From Stenocarpella maydis (Eukaryota > Ascomycota > Sordariomycetes > Diaporthales > Diaporthaceae), in assembly GCA_002270565.1 (NCBI GenBank), contig NQMI01000009.1, positions 186,001-250,000 of the forward strand: a stretch of 64,000 bases of DNA. The letters run 5' to 3'. Made by a program: the position numbers and the translations under genes. A model generated the notes under the pieces. The model was not told the DNA's origin and did no database searches. It was given only the letters and a program-made list of their open reading frames with translations. Of the stretch, positions 1 through 12,763 are shown one piece after another (the first letter of the stretch is position 1; every line of letters starts with the position of its first letter).

Positions 1-29
1 ACCCTCCGATCTCGACAACCACAGCAATC

Positions 30-1097
30 ATGGAGTTTGGTACCTCCGGAAACCTGTCCGAAGGTACGTACCTGCTTTCCCAGCAGTCATGGTCTAACAA
101 CATGGACGCTGACGTACCTCTCGCTGGCAGATGGCATCCACGTTGATATGAACAGGCTGAAGACGGGCGAGGTCAAGTAGGTCAACCGACGCTCAACCGG
201 GTGCGATCAATGCTAACTGTTCCTGCAGCCTGGGTACCTCCATGTAAGCAGCCCCGAGCCGACGTCAGATGAACCGACATCTAACATGCGCGCAACAGTA
301 TGGCAGTCACCTTCAAGGACGGCGTGATACTCGGTACGTCGGGGCTGGATGCTTCCTCTTACCACGCGAGACCACAACTATGCAAGACACCAGAGCTGAC
401 CAACGTCCCCCTGCTCTAGGCGCCGACTCGCGAACCACCACCGGCGCATACATCGCCAACCGAGTGACAGACAAGCTGACCCGCGTCCACGACACCATCT
501 GGTGCTGCCGGTCCGGCTCCGCCGCTGACACACAAGCCGTCGCCGACATCGTGCAGTACCAGCTGGGCCTGTTCCACATGATGAACGGCAAGACGCCCAC
601 GACCCAGACCGCCGCGGCCATGTTCCAGGAGCTCTGCTACGCGAACAAGGACACGTTGACGTGAGTCTTTCTTCACCAGGAACACGACGGGGCGCTGGAT
701 ATACATGCCGGGCCTGTCATTGTCCAAGGACCACAATCCGTGACACCAGATCGCTGACCATACCCCCTCGCTTCACAGGGCCGGCCTCATCATCGCAGGT
801 TGGGACGAGCGGCACGGCGGCCAGGTCTACAGCATCCCCCTCGGCGGGTCCCTCCACAAGCAGGCCTACTCGATCGGCGGCTCCGGGTCCACCTACATCT
901 ACGGCTACTGCGACGCGAACTGGCGGGAGGGCATGAACGAGGACGAGGCTGTCAAGTTCGTCAAGGAGGCCCTCAAGGAGGCCATCCGGTGGGACGGCAG
1001 CTCCGGCGGCGTCATCCGCATGGTCGTCCTGACGGCCAACGGCGCCGACAGGCACCTGTACCTGCCGGACACCGGGTATGCTGTGCGGCATCAGTGA
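30..1097 (+). CDS. PRE3: 20S proteasome subunit beta-1 (caspase-like catalytic subunit)
   Basis: Six exons join in frame: 30-63, 131-176, 229-243, 299-333, 420-660 and 779-1097, all with GT-AG introns. The short propeptide ends in LGTS, so autocatalytic cleavage would expose the catalytic Thr. The following block ([20 protein letters not shown]) and the later motifs [19 protein letters not shown] and [16 protein letters not shown] are near-identical to yeast Pre3 as I remember it. The product is the post-acidic (caspase-like) Ntn-hydrolase subunit of the 20S core, acting in nucleus and cytosol. The C-terminus reads [10 protein letters not shown] then TGA. A possible donor at 1076 was not used because reading straight through gives a normal-length tail. 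Only 29 bp of upstream sequence lies in the window. Nothing about the gene looks damaged. Confidence 0.96.
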
Positions 1098-4000
1098 AGA
1101 GGGGGGAGGGCAATGTGGCAGCAGGAAGATAGGGTAGAGTGTGAGCGTCGAGCAAGGACGTGGACCTGGGGGTGCGCTCTAGAAGAGTAGATGAGGCCGA
1201 GCCAGCATGAAAGCGGCATTCGATCTCAATACGGTGCGAAACCTGTCTGCTCACGGTGGCGGCAGGGTGGGCCCGTTTCTTGCCAGTGATATGAGGTCTT
1301 GAAGCGGCAGACGTGTACGATATCACGAAAAGAGACAAGGCAAATACAGCTCATGACGATAAAGGAATGGCCTGCTCGATGGCTATACAGTTTACAGGAT
1401 CATGCAGCGTGCGATGCGAGGAAATTTGATGGACGACTGGGCGACTGATGACGAAAACGTACGGCGAGGCAGGAGCCACATGCTGCTACTGACAGACAAA
1501 TCCTTTTGTGTGCAACAGAAGACCGTGGGCAGGAAACGGGTGTCAAATGAGTTATTCCAGGTTGGGCCAGGCACCTGATAGGTGAGCTCGTTCATCTCCC
1601 TCGTCACACCTTGCCAGGTAATATTGCAAGACTCAATTCTGGGGAGGCGCACATCAAGACTTTTCAAGTGGGGGGGGGGGGTTTCTGGGCACTTCCATTA
1701 CGATGATGCTCCTTCCAACGCCCTGCGCTCCCTCCATGGCATGTCTACCGGCCCACCCAGCTAAGAAACACCACATCCCCACCTCCCTATAGTACCTAGA
1801 CGGCCCCCCGGGAAAGGGCAGGTCTTGGAGGCTCATACTACTTCACGCACATGGGCTTGCCGCACCGGGGACGAGTGTCCCCCCCACCCTCTCCCCATGC
1901 CCCGGAATCGCACCTCAGCGCGAGCAAAGTTGCGATAAGAGCCCAAGACCTGGAGCCGGCGAGTCGTCCGTGTATATCTCGCACGGATATCTCGCCGCCG
2001 GGTTAGAAAACCAGCTGGAGCCCAGGAAGAAGGCGTCTCTATGGCCGGGGGGGGGGGCGACTGGTGAAGGTATGGGGCAACGGGGTTATCTGAATGCGGA
2101 GCTCGTATTTCCTCTTCTCGTGAATGAGGTTCGGAAGCGTTTAGTCACAGAGATGGTAGACGGTGCCTGAGAATGTGGGTACCGTTTTGTCTCGGGGCAC
2201 ATATCTCATGGTACTACTCCACGGCACACGCCGGATGCTCCCGACCACCGTGTCCTCTTCTCAGGCCGAGGCTTGCATGGATGGCTGTTGGCGAGCTGCA
2301 TAATTGCGTGAGTGTTTCTCGCAGTGACCGATTGTGTGGGTGGCACACTCATAGTGGCTCGACTTGTGCTCCTCGCCAGGCTGGCCAAGCCCTCACCCAG
2401 AGTATTGATTCCCCGGGACTGTATAGAGACGGGGAAAACAGCCCTCCCGCTTGGTTACTTGAGAATAAGAAAGATAAACATATTCCCAGTTTGATATTAA
2501 ACCATCTCGGAAGAATTGTATCGGCACACAACACAGCAACGCCCCAAGAGTTCGTCATCATCATCCCCATCTCTTGGCGGGCCATAGAACACAAGCGCGG
2601 CAGCCCTACTACATATACTGGACAGTCACACGGCGAACGCAGGGAGGGAAAAAGAAAACGTTCCGATAGGCAAAGTCAGGAATAAAAGTCCATGGCAAAG
2701 CTTAGATACGTGTACGCACACCACAGGACACGTTATAAAGTTCTCCCCGGCACCCGCCCCCCTACCGGACCTGCCCGCCTCGTCAACAACAAGCTTGACG
2801 TCAGCTACCAAGATCTCCCGTCGGGGAAATCTACGATCGAAACAGGGGGTGCGGCAATTTGGGGGGGGGGGCAAGGAAGGGGGATCATATGGGAAAAATG
2901 CGCCCTTGGGATGGGGCGGATTTGGGCTGGCTGGCTGGCTGTCACGCTGCACCACCACCCACCTGGTTCATCTGATCGCCAGCGTTAGCTTCCCGCGCCA
3001 AAAAAAAAAAGAAAGACCCTTGGGACGAGACCTTGCATCCTTGCCGGTGGTACTATAATATGTAGATAGTAGTGTGGCAGGCGGGGAGGCGACAAATGCG
3101 CTTCTCCCAAGATAAAATGCGGTACTTCCCTGGATATCGAGAATTCATGCGACAGGGGCCCCAGCCGGGCAGCCGCCGGGCTTTTTACATACCTAGTGAA
3201 CCGCAAACTTGGCTGTGGGCAATTGTGGCCCACGTCCAGGGGGGAGGGGGGTTAGTAATAATAATAATAATAATAATAAAGTGCTCAGCCACAGCTCCGG
3301 GGTCTCTCTCGTTAATTTTACCGCCTATCCAGCTTTCCCTTGCGAGGAGCGCAATAGCTGCCACGGCGCAACTGAAATATGCTTGATACTGTAGGACCAG
3401 GTGGCGGGTATCTCCTAACCATCAGTACCTAGCTCCCTCGGTAGAGCTATTTGGGGGACTCGCAAGCAACCACCCCGGCGACCCGGGGAGCCGGGCAGGA
3501 CAGTGGAAGGGCCCACGGGGACGGGGCACGGCAACCCCCAGGCTCGCTGTCCCGATGTGACCTCCCATTTATATAGTGTTCTTGGCCATACTGCACAATC
3601 GCTGGCGGACTGGTAGACAGACCAACCCCGCCGCGCGAGGCTGAGACAGGCGCGGCCGCGGAGCCTGTAGTTTTCAGCAATAATACATGGCACTGGCTGT
3701 GTCGGATGGACTAGTGGCTAGGGGGGCGAGGTTGGGGTTGCCAGTGAAAGCGCGCTTGTCCCGTCTATATGGACTATTCTGATATCATGCTGCCCCCTTC
3801 CTCACTAGGAAAGCCGTGGGCGGTGAAGAGGGGGGGATCCCGCATTCTCATGGAGGCGCATCCTTCCTTGCCGCCGGATATCTCCCGGGGGTCAAGTGCA
3901 TTAGCCGGCGCGCGGGCGGAGGGAGGGCCGCCTGACGGCGAACAGCTCCCGCGAGACGGCGTGATCATCGTTGGTCTGGCCGGTCTGAGGGCTCCGGGAG

Positions 4001-7000
4001 GAAGATGGGGGGGCCTGAGGTTTGGTCATTGTACATAGTCCGGGTAGGACCACATGCCCGGCAGCACGCATTATTAAGTCAGTATGTGGGGTGGCCTAAG
4101 TAAGGTTGGGTTCGTGCTGTTGCTCGGGGGGTGTTTATAGGTTCACTCGTGCAGCCTGCATGTATTATGTAGTGCAGTACAAGAATATGCATTGGGGTTA
4201 TCGCCGTCTGGTTGGTCTTTTTTGCGGTGCAGATGCGGTCTACAGCACATGGGCAGATACTTAAACATGCAATGCTGACAAGCTGCTGACAAGACATCAA
4301 GCCGATCAGGGTCCCGCGCCACAGGACCCTTTTCTGGCCTGGTCTCAATCTCCCCCGGAAATCTCAGGGGCGGCACGAGCTGCACGGGTGGGCATATATC
4401 TTGGTGTGACGCGACTAGTGTAGAGTAGGCGTGGATCCAACTTGGGGTAGGGGTGTTGTCGGGTTGCCGGGTGAGGTTGTGAGACGAACACACGGGAGAC
4501 AGGGAGGATGGGGGAGATTGGACAATGATGGCGAAAAAGGAGACAGCCGGTGTGCGTGCGGAGCATTTCGATGCGATCGTGTTTGCCCAGATTCTCGTCA
4601 AATTATCCCGCTTCTGCTTGGTGTGTGTGTGTCTTGCGCCAGGGGGGTTCCAGGATCAACCCGCCGTGCCGCTATTGCCATGAGCTCTTATCGCGGCGTG
4701 GCGTAAGATACCTTTGGGGAGGTGGTTAATCCGAGCATGAGAATCAGATGATAATATACGAAGACCCTGTTTCTGGCCAGCCCAGCCAGGCTGAGGGAAT
4801 GCTGCACGACACAGCGAAGGGGCGGCAGTGGATGCGTTCTCTCTGCGCGAATTGTCGCAGTCTCGTTGTCGCTTTCCCCCACGTCTTCCGAAGCCTGACC
4901 TGGTGTGTGTGTACCAACCAAGGCCCGCATAAGCGGTAGCATGCGCGAGAAAAGCCCCATAAATTGCTGGTTCCCACAGCTCGGCCGAGGCAATTAGGCG
5001 CGTTGCCGGGTGGCCCCTGGCCTGTGGTGAGACGGGACAAGGCGGTGGCGTCGTGTGTGAGACCCCTATCCTGGCAGCGGCGGCGGGAAGGCCGTTCTCT
5101 TGCCCCCTCGATGGAGACACGTGTTGGAGAGGCAGCGATTTGGATAGATGCTCATGTGAGATGAGGGGGAAAAGACACCTATTAGTGTATGCTCGGTATG
5201 CTCGCTAATCGCTGCTGGCTGCTCGCCTCATGGCCACGGCAGGAATTACCATGAAACCAGGATTTGACCCGAGCCGAGGCCTGTTTTCCGGGGGTCGCTT
5301 GTTGCTGTACATAGATGCTGTCGTGCGACAGGAAGAAAATAGGGACCTGATATCTGGGTGACCTATTTCGGTTGTGCTTTGTGTGTGTGGTATTGTGCCG
5401 TGGGGCGACGGGCGGAATTATGTCATAGGCGGTCCGGTGTTGGAGGACAGGGCGGCTGGGCGGCCGCCCATTGAGACAGTGTTGCCGGAACCAGTTTGGC
5501 ACGAGGCTAAGAAAATAGACGGTCAACTGTCGGATATCTGCAAGGCGATTCGACGCTGCTTGGTAGCATTGTTATCATTTTGGCCGGAGAGGGCCTTGTG
5601 GGACACGTCGATATCAAGAGAGTATTAGAGTGTTAGTCATCTTGGATCTACTATTATTGCGTATCTAATATCCAGGGCCGTGATGTGGCCCATGTAGTGT
5701 ACATAGCACAGGACAATGCAGTGGCACCCGTCCCGGGCCATTATTTGTCGATCATTTTTGATGGGCGCTCTGTTGCAGGCGATGGCTGGCAAGCTTGAAA
5801 GCTGGCTGGCTCATGGGCAGGGCAGACGGGGCCCTGACAGCACAAGTGGATAGATGATTCGATTCTGGCGTCCCGCTCTGTTCCACTCGCGTCAATCGTG
5901 TCAACCTGTCTCCTTTCTCAAGCAGCAGGACAGGCAAGTGATGACGGCGACGGGCGTCTACCCCTCCTTTCAGAGGTTGAGAGCATCCACAATCATCGTC
6001 AGCCGGCAGAAGTCCAGCCCCTGCAAAAATTTCCGCCGCGGACTCCACCTGGGGACAACAAAAAGAAGACGACGGGCGAGAGTGAGGAGGGGTCGAGGGC
6101 GAAGAGGGGTAGAGGGGCAGAGCCTGGAGGGGGAAGTTACCAGGGTCATTCGTATCAGACGGTGTTGTCGAGTTGGAGTCTACTACCTAGTACAGCCGAT
6201 TCGAGTTGGGTCGAGGTGACGCAAACCGGGTGAGGGTCGAACTCATCGCGATCTGCCACGGCCATCCGATGCCTTGGGTGACACCTGCTGGAGGCGACGG
6301 TCAATACTGTTTTACCAGACCAGCAGAATGGCTGGCTGATTGGCAGAACTGCAAGCAAAGAGTGCAGCACAGCACAGCACAGCACAGGGACGAGCAATTG
6401 CTGCAGCAACGGATGGGGCACGGGGGGTGGGTGGGCACGGTGGACATGTAGACATGTGGATATGTGGATATGTCTTGTAAATCTTGAGGCTGAGTTGAGT
6501 CGGCGGCAATTACAAAGATCTGAGAATAATTTAGGGGTCCTCGTCGGGTTTTCTGGCTGGCTGTGGTCTTCCCATGGTGTCGTCGTGCTGGGTGCAAGGT
6601 TGTTGTGCTAGTAGACATATGTGGGCTCTGAAGTGGGAAGTGGGCGTGGGCGGTGGAGTTGTCGTCAATCGAACATGCGAAAAGCTTGACGAGACAGAGA
6701 GGAAGAAAATACATACATCTGGCTCGGGCACAATGACGCCCTGTAGGGTAATATGTACCCAGGTACACATACTGTATAGTAGTAGTGCGCCTAGGTAGTG
6801 TAGGTACGAGGGTACTGGGTACATTGGTAAACCTCGGAAAGGCCAACGTTCTGCATGTCAGCCCTGGCCCCGCTGGCAGCTCCTAGCTTTTCCCCTTGAT
6901 GGCGTCTTGGGGAGGCTTCTGGGGGTCTAGACTTGCCCTACAGTAACGTACACTAGTGCATGGAAGCTCTGACCGCAAGATTGTGGAAAGGAAGGGGAAA

Positions 7001-8428
7001 GGGAAAGCTGTGCTGAAAGATACCTCTACTCACCAGCAACCTGCAGTCTAATGCTCGGTATCTACTGCAAGAGCTAGAGTACACTACCACTCCGTACAGA
7101 CACACACACCCCACCTCCGACCGTGCCTTACCTGGTCTTTTCTTGTCTCTTGTCCCCTGGTCCATCGTCCCTCCTGCTGCTGCCCATCATCCATCACATC
7201 ACATCACCTCGCATTGCGCATCGCATCGCACTCCTCAGCCCCCCCTCCATCTGCATGTCGACCTGTCTGCCATTGACTTTTTTTCCTTTCTTTCTTTCTT
7301 GACATCAACTTCGCACTTAGATCAGACGGTTGATTGATTGATTGACTGATTGACTGATTGACTCTTTTCCATCCTGGTTACTGAGTCGGGACGATACGAC
7401 CTGATACGATTGTCGCTCTGCATTTTCTGGCCTGTAAGTCATGTTCGTCTCCTTATCTTGCATCTTTCACCGTCATTTGTCTTGCTTTCTTCCTCCGGGC
7501 GCCCTTGGTGAGACAAGACATGACAACGAGGGAGGACGAGGTTGCGGGAGAGAGGCGTCCGACAACATCACGAAACCGCACCTCGACCAAGACGGCCACC
7601 CATGGACTGCGAACTGCCATTGCCACGACATAGACACAGACCCGCCCTGCCATGCAAGCAGCCCTTCGGCTCGACAGCTGTGCTCTCTACTGGGCATTCG
7701 GCGATCCATCACCCGGACAGGACAGACAAGACAAGACAGCTGCGTTCAACGCACACGTCGCTGTGACGTCGACGTCCTAAACCACCCAGCCAGGCGCAAT
7801 ACATTCAACCACTGCGACAGCCACCAGAATAGACGTCAAGCCAAGCAACCATAAACTGTCCTCTTGCCTACAGCCTCGACAGCTTGACGCCATCTCCACC
7901 TGCCTCCCCCGTGTAGACGTGTCGCCTTGTCACCGTTCCATCCCATCAAGTCAGTTTTTGGGGTTCCTAATGTGGAGATAAGGCCGAAAGTGTGCAGCAC
8001 AGGCCTGTCATCCATCTGCGTGCCCAGCTGGTCGGGTTGCTTGGCTGGCTGGCTCGCTGCCCAGGTCCCAAGCCCAAGTCATTGTCTTATCTGTCTTGTC
8101 TCATCCTGGGTTGGGAATTCCCTCTGGTGCCTCTTGTTCTGCTCCCAAAAGCCTGGCAGTTGTCTCCCGGGTATTCATTCTATTTGTAGATCAGTTGACT
8201 CCTGGTTACTCTTCTGCTGCTATTTATTGTTCCTCTTGTTCTGTTGCTATTTTCCTTGTGTATTTTCTTTCCTCTTTCTGTTGCATCTCCACTGGGCGCC
8301 CCTTTCCCTTCCCGAAACTTTATCGTGCTTTCTCAAGGCCAACCAACCTTTGACACAGCAAACCTGCATGCAGCGCGCTAATCCTCGTGGCTCCACCTGG
8401 CAACAGCTCACCACCATCTCTTCCTCCT

Positions 8429-8464
<36 letters not shown>

Positions 8465-8637
8465 TCATCCTTCATTAGCCCGCTCGCATCACCGACGGCG
8501 ACGATAACCACCTCTTCGACAACCACCAATCCTCCTGCCGCCTCGTCGCCCTAATAGTTCTCCCGAGTCAAACGCAGCAGGCACACAGCAGGCACGCAGC
8601 AGGCACGCAGCGCCCGACGACCCACTATTCACATGCT
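1098..8637. other. 7.5 kb gene-free, repeat-rich intergenic region / long leader of the cyclin gene
   Basis: No reading frame here has protein-like composition or recognisable motifs on either strand. The DNA is GC-rich in its first two thirds, so it is not a RIP relic. It contains G runs of 11-12 at 1670-1681, 2047-2057 and 2861-2871, an A10 run near 3001, (TAA)8 at 3256-3279, CACAG repeats near 6364-6387, a TTGA/CTGA tandem at 7330-7362, (AAC)11 at 8431-8463 and a roughly 10 bp GCACGCAGCA repeat at 8581-8610. A donor-like site (gtaagtc) at about 7435 and the CA/CT-rich composition from 7.1 to 8.6 kb suggest a long, possibly spliced 5' UTR for the downstream cyclin. That is inference. Confidence 0.55.
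8431..8463. repeat. (AAC)11 trinucleotide microsatellite in the cyclin leader
   Basis: Eleven perfect AAC units lie about 175 bp before the cyclin ATG. CAA-type repeats are common in fungal 5' UTRs. An upstream frame would read it as poly-Asn, but that frame has no other protein-like features. Confidence 0.9.
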
Positions 8638-10299
8638 ATGGCAGCTGTCATTGGAGACTTCACAAACCATTCCGGATTCCACACTATGATCACAACCCAG
8701 GGCCTGCCATATTCCCAAGACTCGTCCCACGCAGCCTCCCTATACCGATCCAGCAGCCACTCGAGAAACTCCACCCCTCGAAACCACCCTCCAACAAGCC
8801 GCCAGCAGTCCTCGCGAGCGTCCCCGAGGTTCTCTGCCACCTCGACCTGCGCAAAGTCGCCACCAGCCGACGACGACCACGACGCCGCTGCCGCATCAAG
8901 ATTACCCTCGCCCCCGGACTCATCGTCCGGCAGTGCCAGTGCTGGTGTCGGAAGCGCCTCACAATCCCACGAAGACCTGAAGGCCAGGTACAAGACCGTT
9001 CCCCAGGATGGTCAGAAGCAGGTCTACATGGACTCCTCATCCGCGCACCAGCCTGCGCAGGGATTCTCCACAGCCGGTCTTGCTGCCTCTGATAATTCCT
9101 CCAACTCCTCGTCTCAGACCATCACCGGATCCGCCCAGCCAAGTCATGTCCTCCCCTCTCCCGCCTCCAATTCTGGTGATCGATGGGGTGCCTCGCAATC
9201 AACACTGACCTCCCCGAACGCCTCCGCCACAAATCAGACCACCATCAAGATCCGTGACCTTGCCCACGTCCAGGCCCTAGCGAGGTCGGGCATGAGCTCG
9301 AGCACGGTCGACGACGACTCGCCCTTGCAGGCCCTGAAGTATGACCTGAGCGAGTGCCCTATCGGTGATGTCATAGAGATGGTTGCTGCCCTGCTTACCA
9401 AGATCACTACCACCAACGACCAGCAGCACGACGCTCTGAGCAGAAATGCCGTCGAGCGCAACGCCAGCCACGTGAAGCAGGCTCAGGCCCAGAACGACGG
9501 TCTGGCCTCGGAGAACAGCATGAGCCCCATGAGCAGCAGCGTGCTAGCCTTCCACGGCAAGAACGTGCCTGCCATCACCATCCTGAGCTATCTGAGCCGG
9601 ATACACAAGTACTGCCCGACCACGTTCGAGGTCTTCGTGAGCCTGCTGGTCTACTTCGACCGCATGACGGAACGGGTCAACCGAATCGTCATGAAGGCGG
9701 AAGAGGCCAAGAAGGCAGGCCAGGCACCGGCGCCGGCCGAGCCCGACGTCATCATGAAGGAGGCCCCCGGGTCCAGCAGCGAAAGTGACGGGTATCTGGA
9801 CGAGGACATTGTCGATGACTCGGATAGTGACGGAGAGCAACCCGCGGGGTCTGCAGCGCCAGCAGGGACGCAAGGGAGCGGCTCGGGCAAGGCCGGCGGG
9901 GCACCCTTTGCCGCCAGCCAACCGACATTTTTTGTCGTCGACAGCTTCAACATTCATAGGTTGATAATCTCTGGTGTCACGTGTGCGAGCAAGTTCTTCT
10001 CGGATGTCTTCTACACAAATTCGAGATATGCCAAGGTAAGACTTTTGAATTCTCCCCTTCCACCCTTGGACCATAAACCGTCTCCGACCGTTTGATACAT
10101 CCAAGCAACAGGCTAATCTCGATACGTGCAGGTCGGAGGTCTACCGCTCGCCGAGCTCAACCACCTGGAGATACAGTTCCTCCTCTTGAACGACTTCCGC
10201 CTCTCCATCCAGGTCGAGGACCTAGAGGCGTACGGAACAATGCTGGTCGAGTTTTACGCGCGAGAGGTGGTCTCACGATCTGCTTCGGGCGCGGCCTAG
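8638..10299 (+). CDS. preg: PREG/Pho80-like cyclin, partner of a Pho85-type kinase
   Basis: Two exons, 8638-10035 and 10132-10299, with a phase-0 intron, give 521 residues. The first 190 or so residues are Ser/Pro/Gln-rich and probably disordered. The cyclin fold follows: SECPIGDVIEMVAALL, then VPAITILSYLSRIHKYCP, then FNIHRLIISGVTCASKFFSD, and after the intron AKVGGLPLAELNHLEIQFLL. This order and spacing match the Pho80/PREG class, which inhibits the phosphate-starvation factor (Pho4/NUC-1) together with a CDK. An acidic Glu/Asp/Ser linker of about 80 residues separates the second and third cyclin blocks, a feature I remember for PREG proteins. An alternative acceptor near 10111 was rejected because GTCGGAGGT continues the conserved frame. 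The gene sits alone, 7.5 kb from its nearest upstream neighbour. Confidence 0.9.
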
Positions 10300-12763
10300 A
10301 TTGGGGGCAGTATATTCGCCGTCTTTTGATTTATGGAAGATACGTTTTGTACGCCAGGCTCATTTACCAATGAGCACCACCAGCACTTCTTGGCCAAAGA
10401 AGCCTTTTTGATACCCGGATAGATGTTGGGATGACTAGATGAGAGAACGAAAGAAGAGAGGGCATGGTCGCTATAAGCGTAATATGTCACCTGTTGTCTC
10501 TGCGTAAATCCGTACGTGTTACAGGAGCGGGGGGGGGGGCGGAAGACCAGCAACCATAGCAAGGGGACGAGAGAGAACGGACACAAACTAGTGGATCAAT
10601 AGGTTTGTGTATATCATGCCACGACGGATTCTCCGCAATTACACGACACGAAACGAGAAGCTTATCGCTGAGTCGGTACGGTATGCGGTCATGAGGGATG
10701 CCTCCATCCAAGGGGAGGAAAGGCGGTGCTAGGGATGAAAGCTGCTAAGGGGGACTACCGCCAACCCCCCTCTTCATGACCTCTTGTATAATATCATAGT
10801 ATGTGTGTCTTTTCATGTGCATGGGCACAGCAGCAGCAGGAGCAGGCAGCAGACTAAGGGAGTACGGTGAGGGTGTGTATTGGGGGACATAGCGTTGCGT
10901 ATGGCGAGGTGCATATATAATGGTTCAAGATTGATGTGGGCATGGCGGGAGGTGGGACATGGTGGAAGGGGCATTATTCTTGTTGTGTCCCTAGGGTATC
11001 ATGTATTTTAAAGGTTATTTGTGCATGATTGGTAGCAGGGTATGAAATGGTGTGTTGTGGTAGTCTGTACTAATGTGTGTGTGTACATGTATTGAAGGGG
11101 TGGAGGGGTAAGATCAGAATAATGATTGTCATAGTTGATCTGGAGTTCAGACTCGGGAATGAGATTGTGAATATACTAGTTATGTTAGCTCCCAGCAATT
11201 GCACTTCTCGGCCATACTAGTTTGTTTCTTAATCAGGGTAAGATTGAGAAATACGGATCCTGGGGCGTCGTGGGCATACATTTTGCGCGCCCCAGTTATG
11301 CCGCGTAAAGGGGATGCGTTGCCGCCATAGTTTAACAAGCAAATAATGTACTGAGAAAGGCTTACTAGAAGAAAGAGAGCGCAATAATTAGAGTAAAAGC
11401 AACCTTTTACTGCCAACTTAGTATCCCGTAAGACATGGCGTATTCTATGGTGGGGTTGAACTGGTGAGCAAAGTAAATTGAAGTATTTCCACCCCTACCG
11501 GCCTCGTGCATCTTCCTCTCAATGAGGCTGGGAGACTTCAACTGACTCCTAGTGCGGCCATCTCAGCCTTGGTGGGCTTGCCATGTTGTCCTTGTCCTTG
11601 TTAAACGAGCGGGAACGTCATTGCGCTGAGCATCAACTTCATCCGCGAGATATAATAAACAACAAGCTTAGTGTTCTGCCTCATCTGGCCCAAGGTCAAG
11701 ACCGGGGCTCCTCCGTGCATGTCGTCCTTTTTGACGTGGTGGGCTCAAGCTTGAGAACATGGATGCACCGGGATAGCAGGGGATGTTAGCCCGCAGCACC
11801 GCACGCCCATTCTCTACATGTAATTTCAAGGTGGGTGGGTGATTGGTAACAGGATTCACGACCGACTTCAAGAGAAAAGGCAGGCTCGGAACACGCCTTA
11901 GCGTTGGCTAAAAAACTAGGGCTTGTACTCTTACCGGGCTTGACGAAGCAAGTCAAGTTCAGAGTCTGACTGCCTGTAAAGCTGACCTGTGGTACAAACC
12001 TGCCACATCTGCTTGGGCATGATTAATAGGAGAAGGCGTAGTAACTACTTACTTACAACCTGGCGGCACTACACGTGGTAACTAGGCATCAATGCAATTG
12101 TAAACCCAGAATAAAGCCCCACGAAACTCAATAAAAGTATTCTGGGGCCTCCGGAGCGCTACGGCCGCACCATTTCCTAGAAGGCGGTGGTTGAATTCAA
12201 CCTGATATATCTGATATAGAATCCAAATCTCCATCGTAAAGTCTGCCGAGGCAAGTAGCAGAGCTTTCAGGTCTTGAATTTACCCCCGCTCGCAATTGCA
12301 GGGCATGGCAGATGTTAGCACGTCGCTATGAATTGGTGCCACCCTGTTCTCGACTTGGCGATTATAGAAATGCTTGCAAATAAGGACGTCAGCCGTTGTG
12401 CTAGGACATGGCCACTACTAACGGCCAAGTGACGGCTGAGGACAGGCATCTACTAGTGTTAGTGTTCAATAAAGGAATCGCGTAAGATATAGTGTGGAAC
12501 TAGCATTTCGGATGGAACATGGGAAACGGAAATGCTATAAGTATTAACTAGACCATGTCAGCTCAAGTTCATTTCTCCCGATTGTATCAACTACGCAGCA
12601 CGTGAAGCGGGAACTTGCCATCGCCTTGGATTTCTGTGTGCGGCGGGATTTATTGTATCCAGGATTGTATGTTACATTGTTATGGTATCATCTAATAACT
12701 AATACTTCTATATGCCCCGGACATCATATATACTTCGACTTATAGACGTGGCCATCATCAAAA
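10300..12763. other. Intergenic region with no supported gene
   Basis: No coding signature was found. A fourth G11 tract lies at 10529-10539, just after the cyclin gene, on the same strand as the three upstream. A short inverted repeat (cccagaata ... tattctggg) lies near 12108-12150. From about 11.4 kb onwards base composition becomes AT-richer. Confidence 0.5.

Noticed and set aside
1076..1097. Possible intron donor (gtatgc) near the end of PRE3
   Set aside because: Reading straight through gives a normal C-terminus (TGYAVRHQ) and stop. No convincing final exon was found downstream.
7441..7854. 137-codon frame in the cyclin leader
   Set aside because: No family resemblance and His/Arg/Cys-rich composition expected of random GC-rich DNA.
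7927..8478. 183-codon frame ending in poly-Asn upstream of the cyclin
   Set aside because: Composition follows CT-rich leader DNA and the AAC repeat, with no domain-like pattern. It is kept only as possible leader sequence.
9544..10104. 186-codon minus-strand frame over the cyclin
   Set aside because: Antisense shadow of a strongly supported coding exon.
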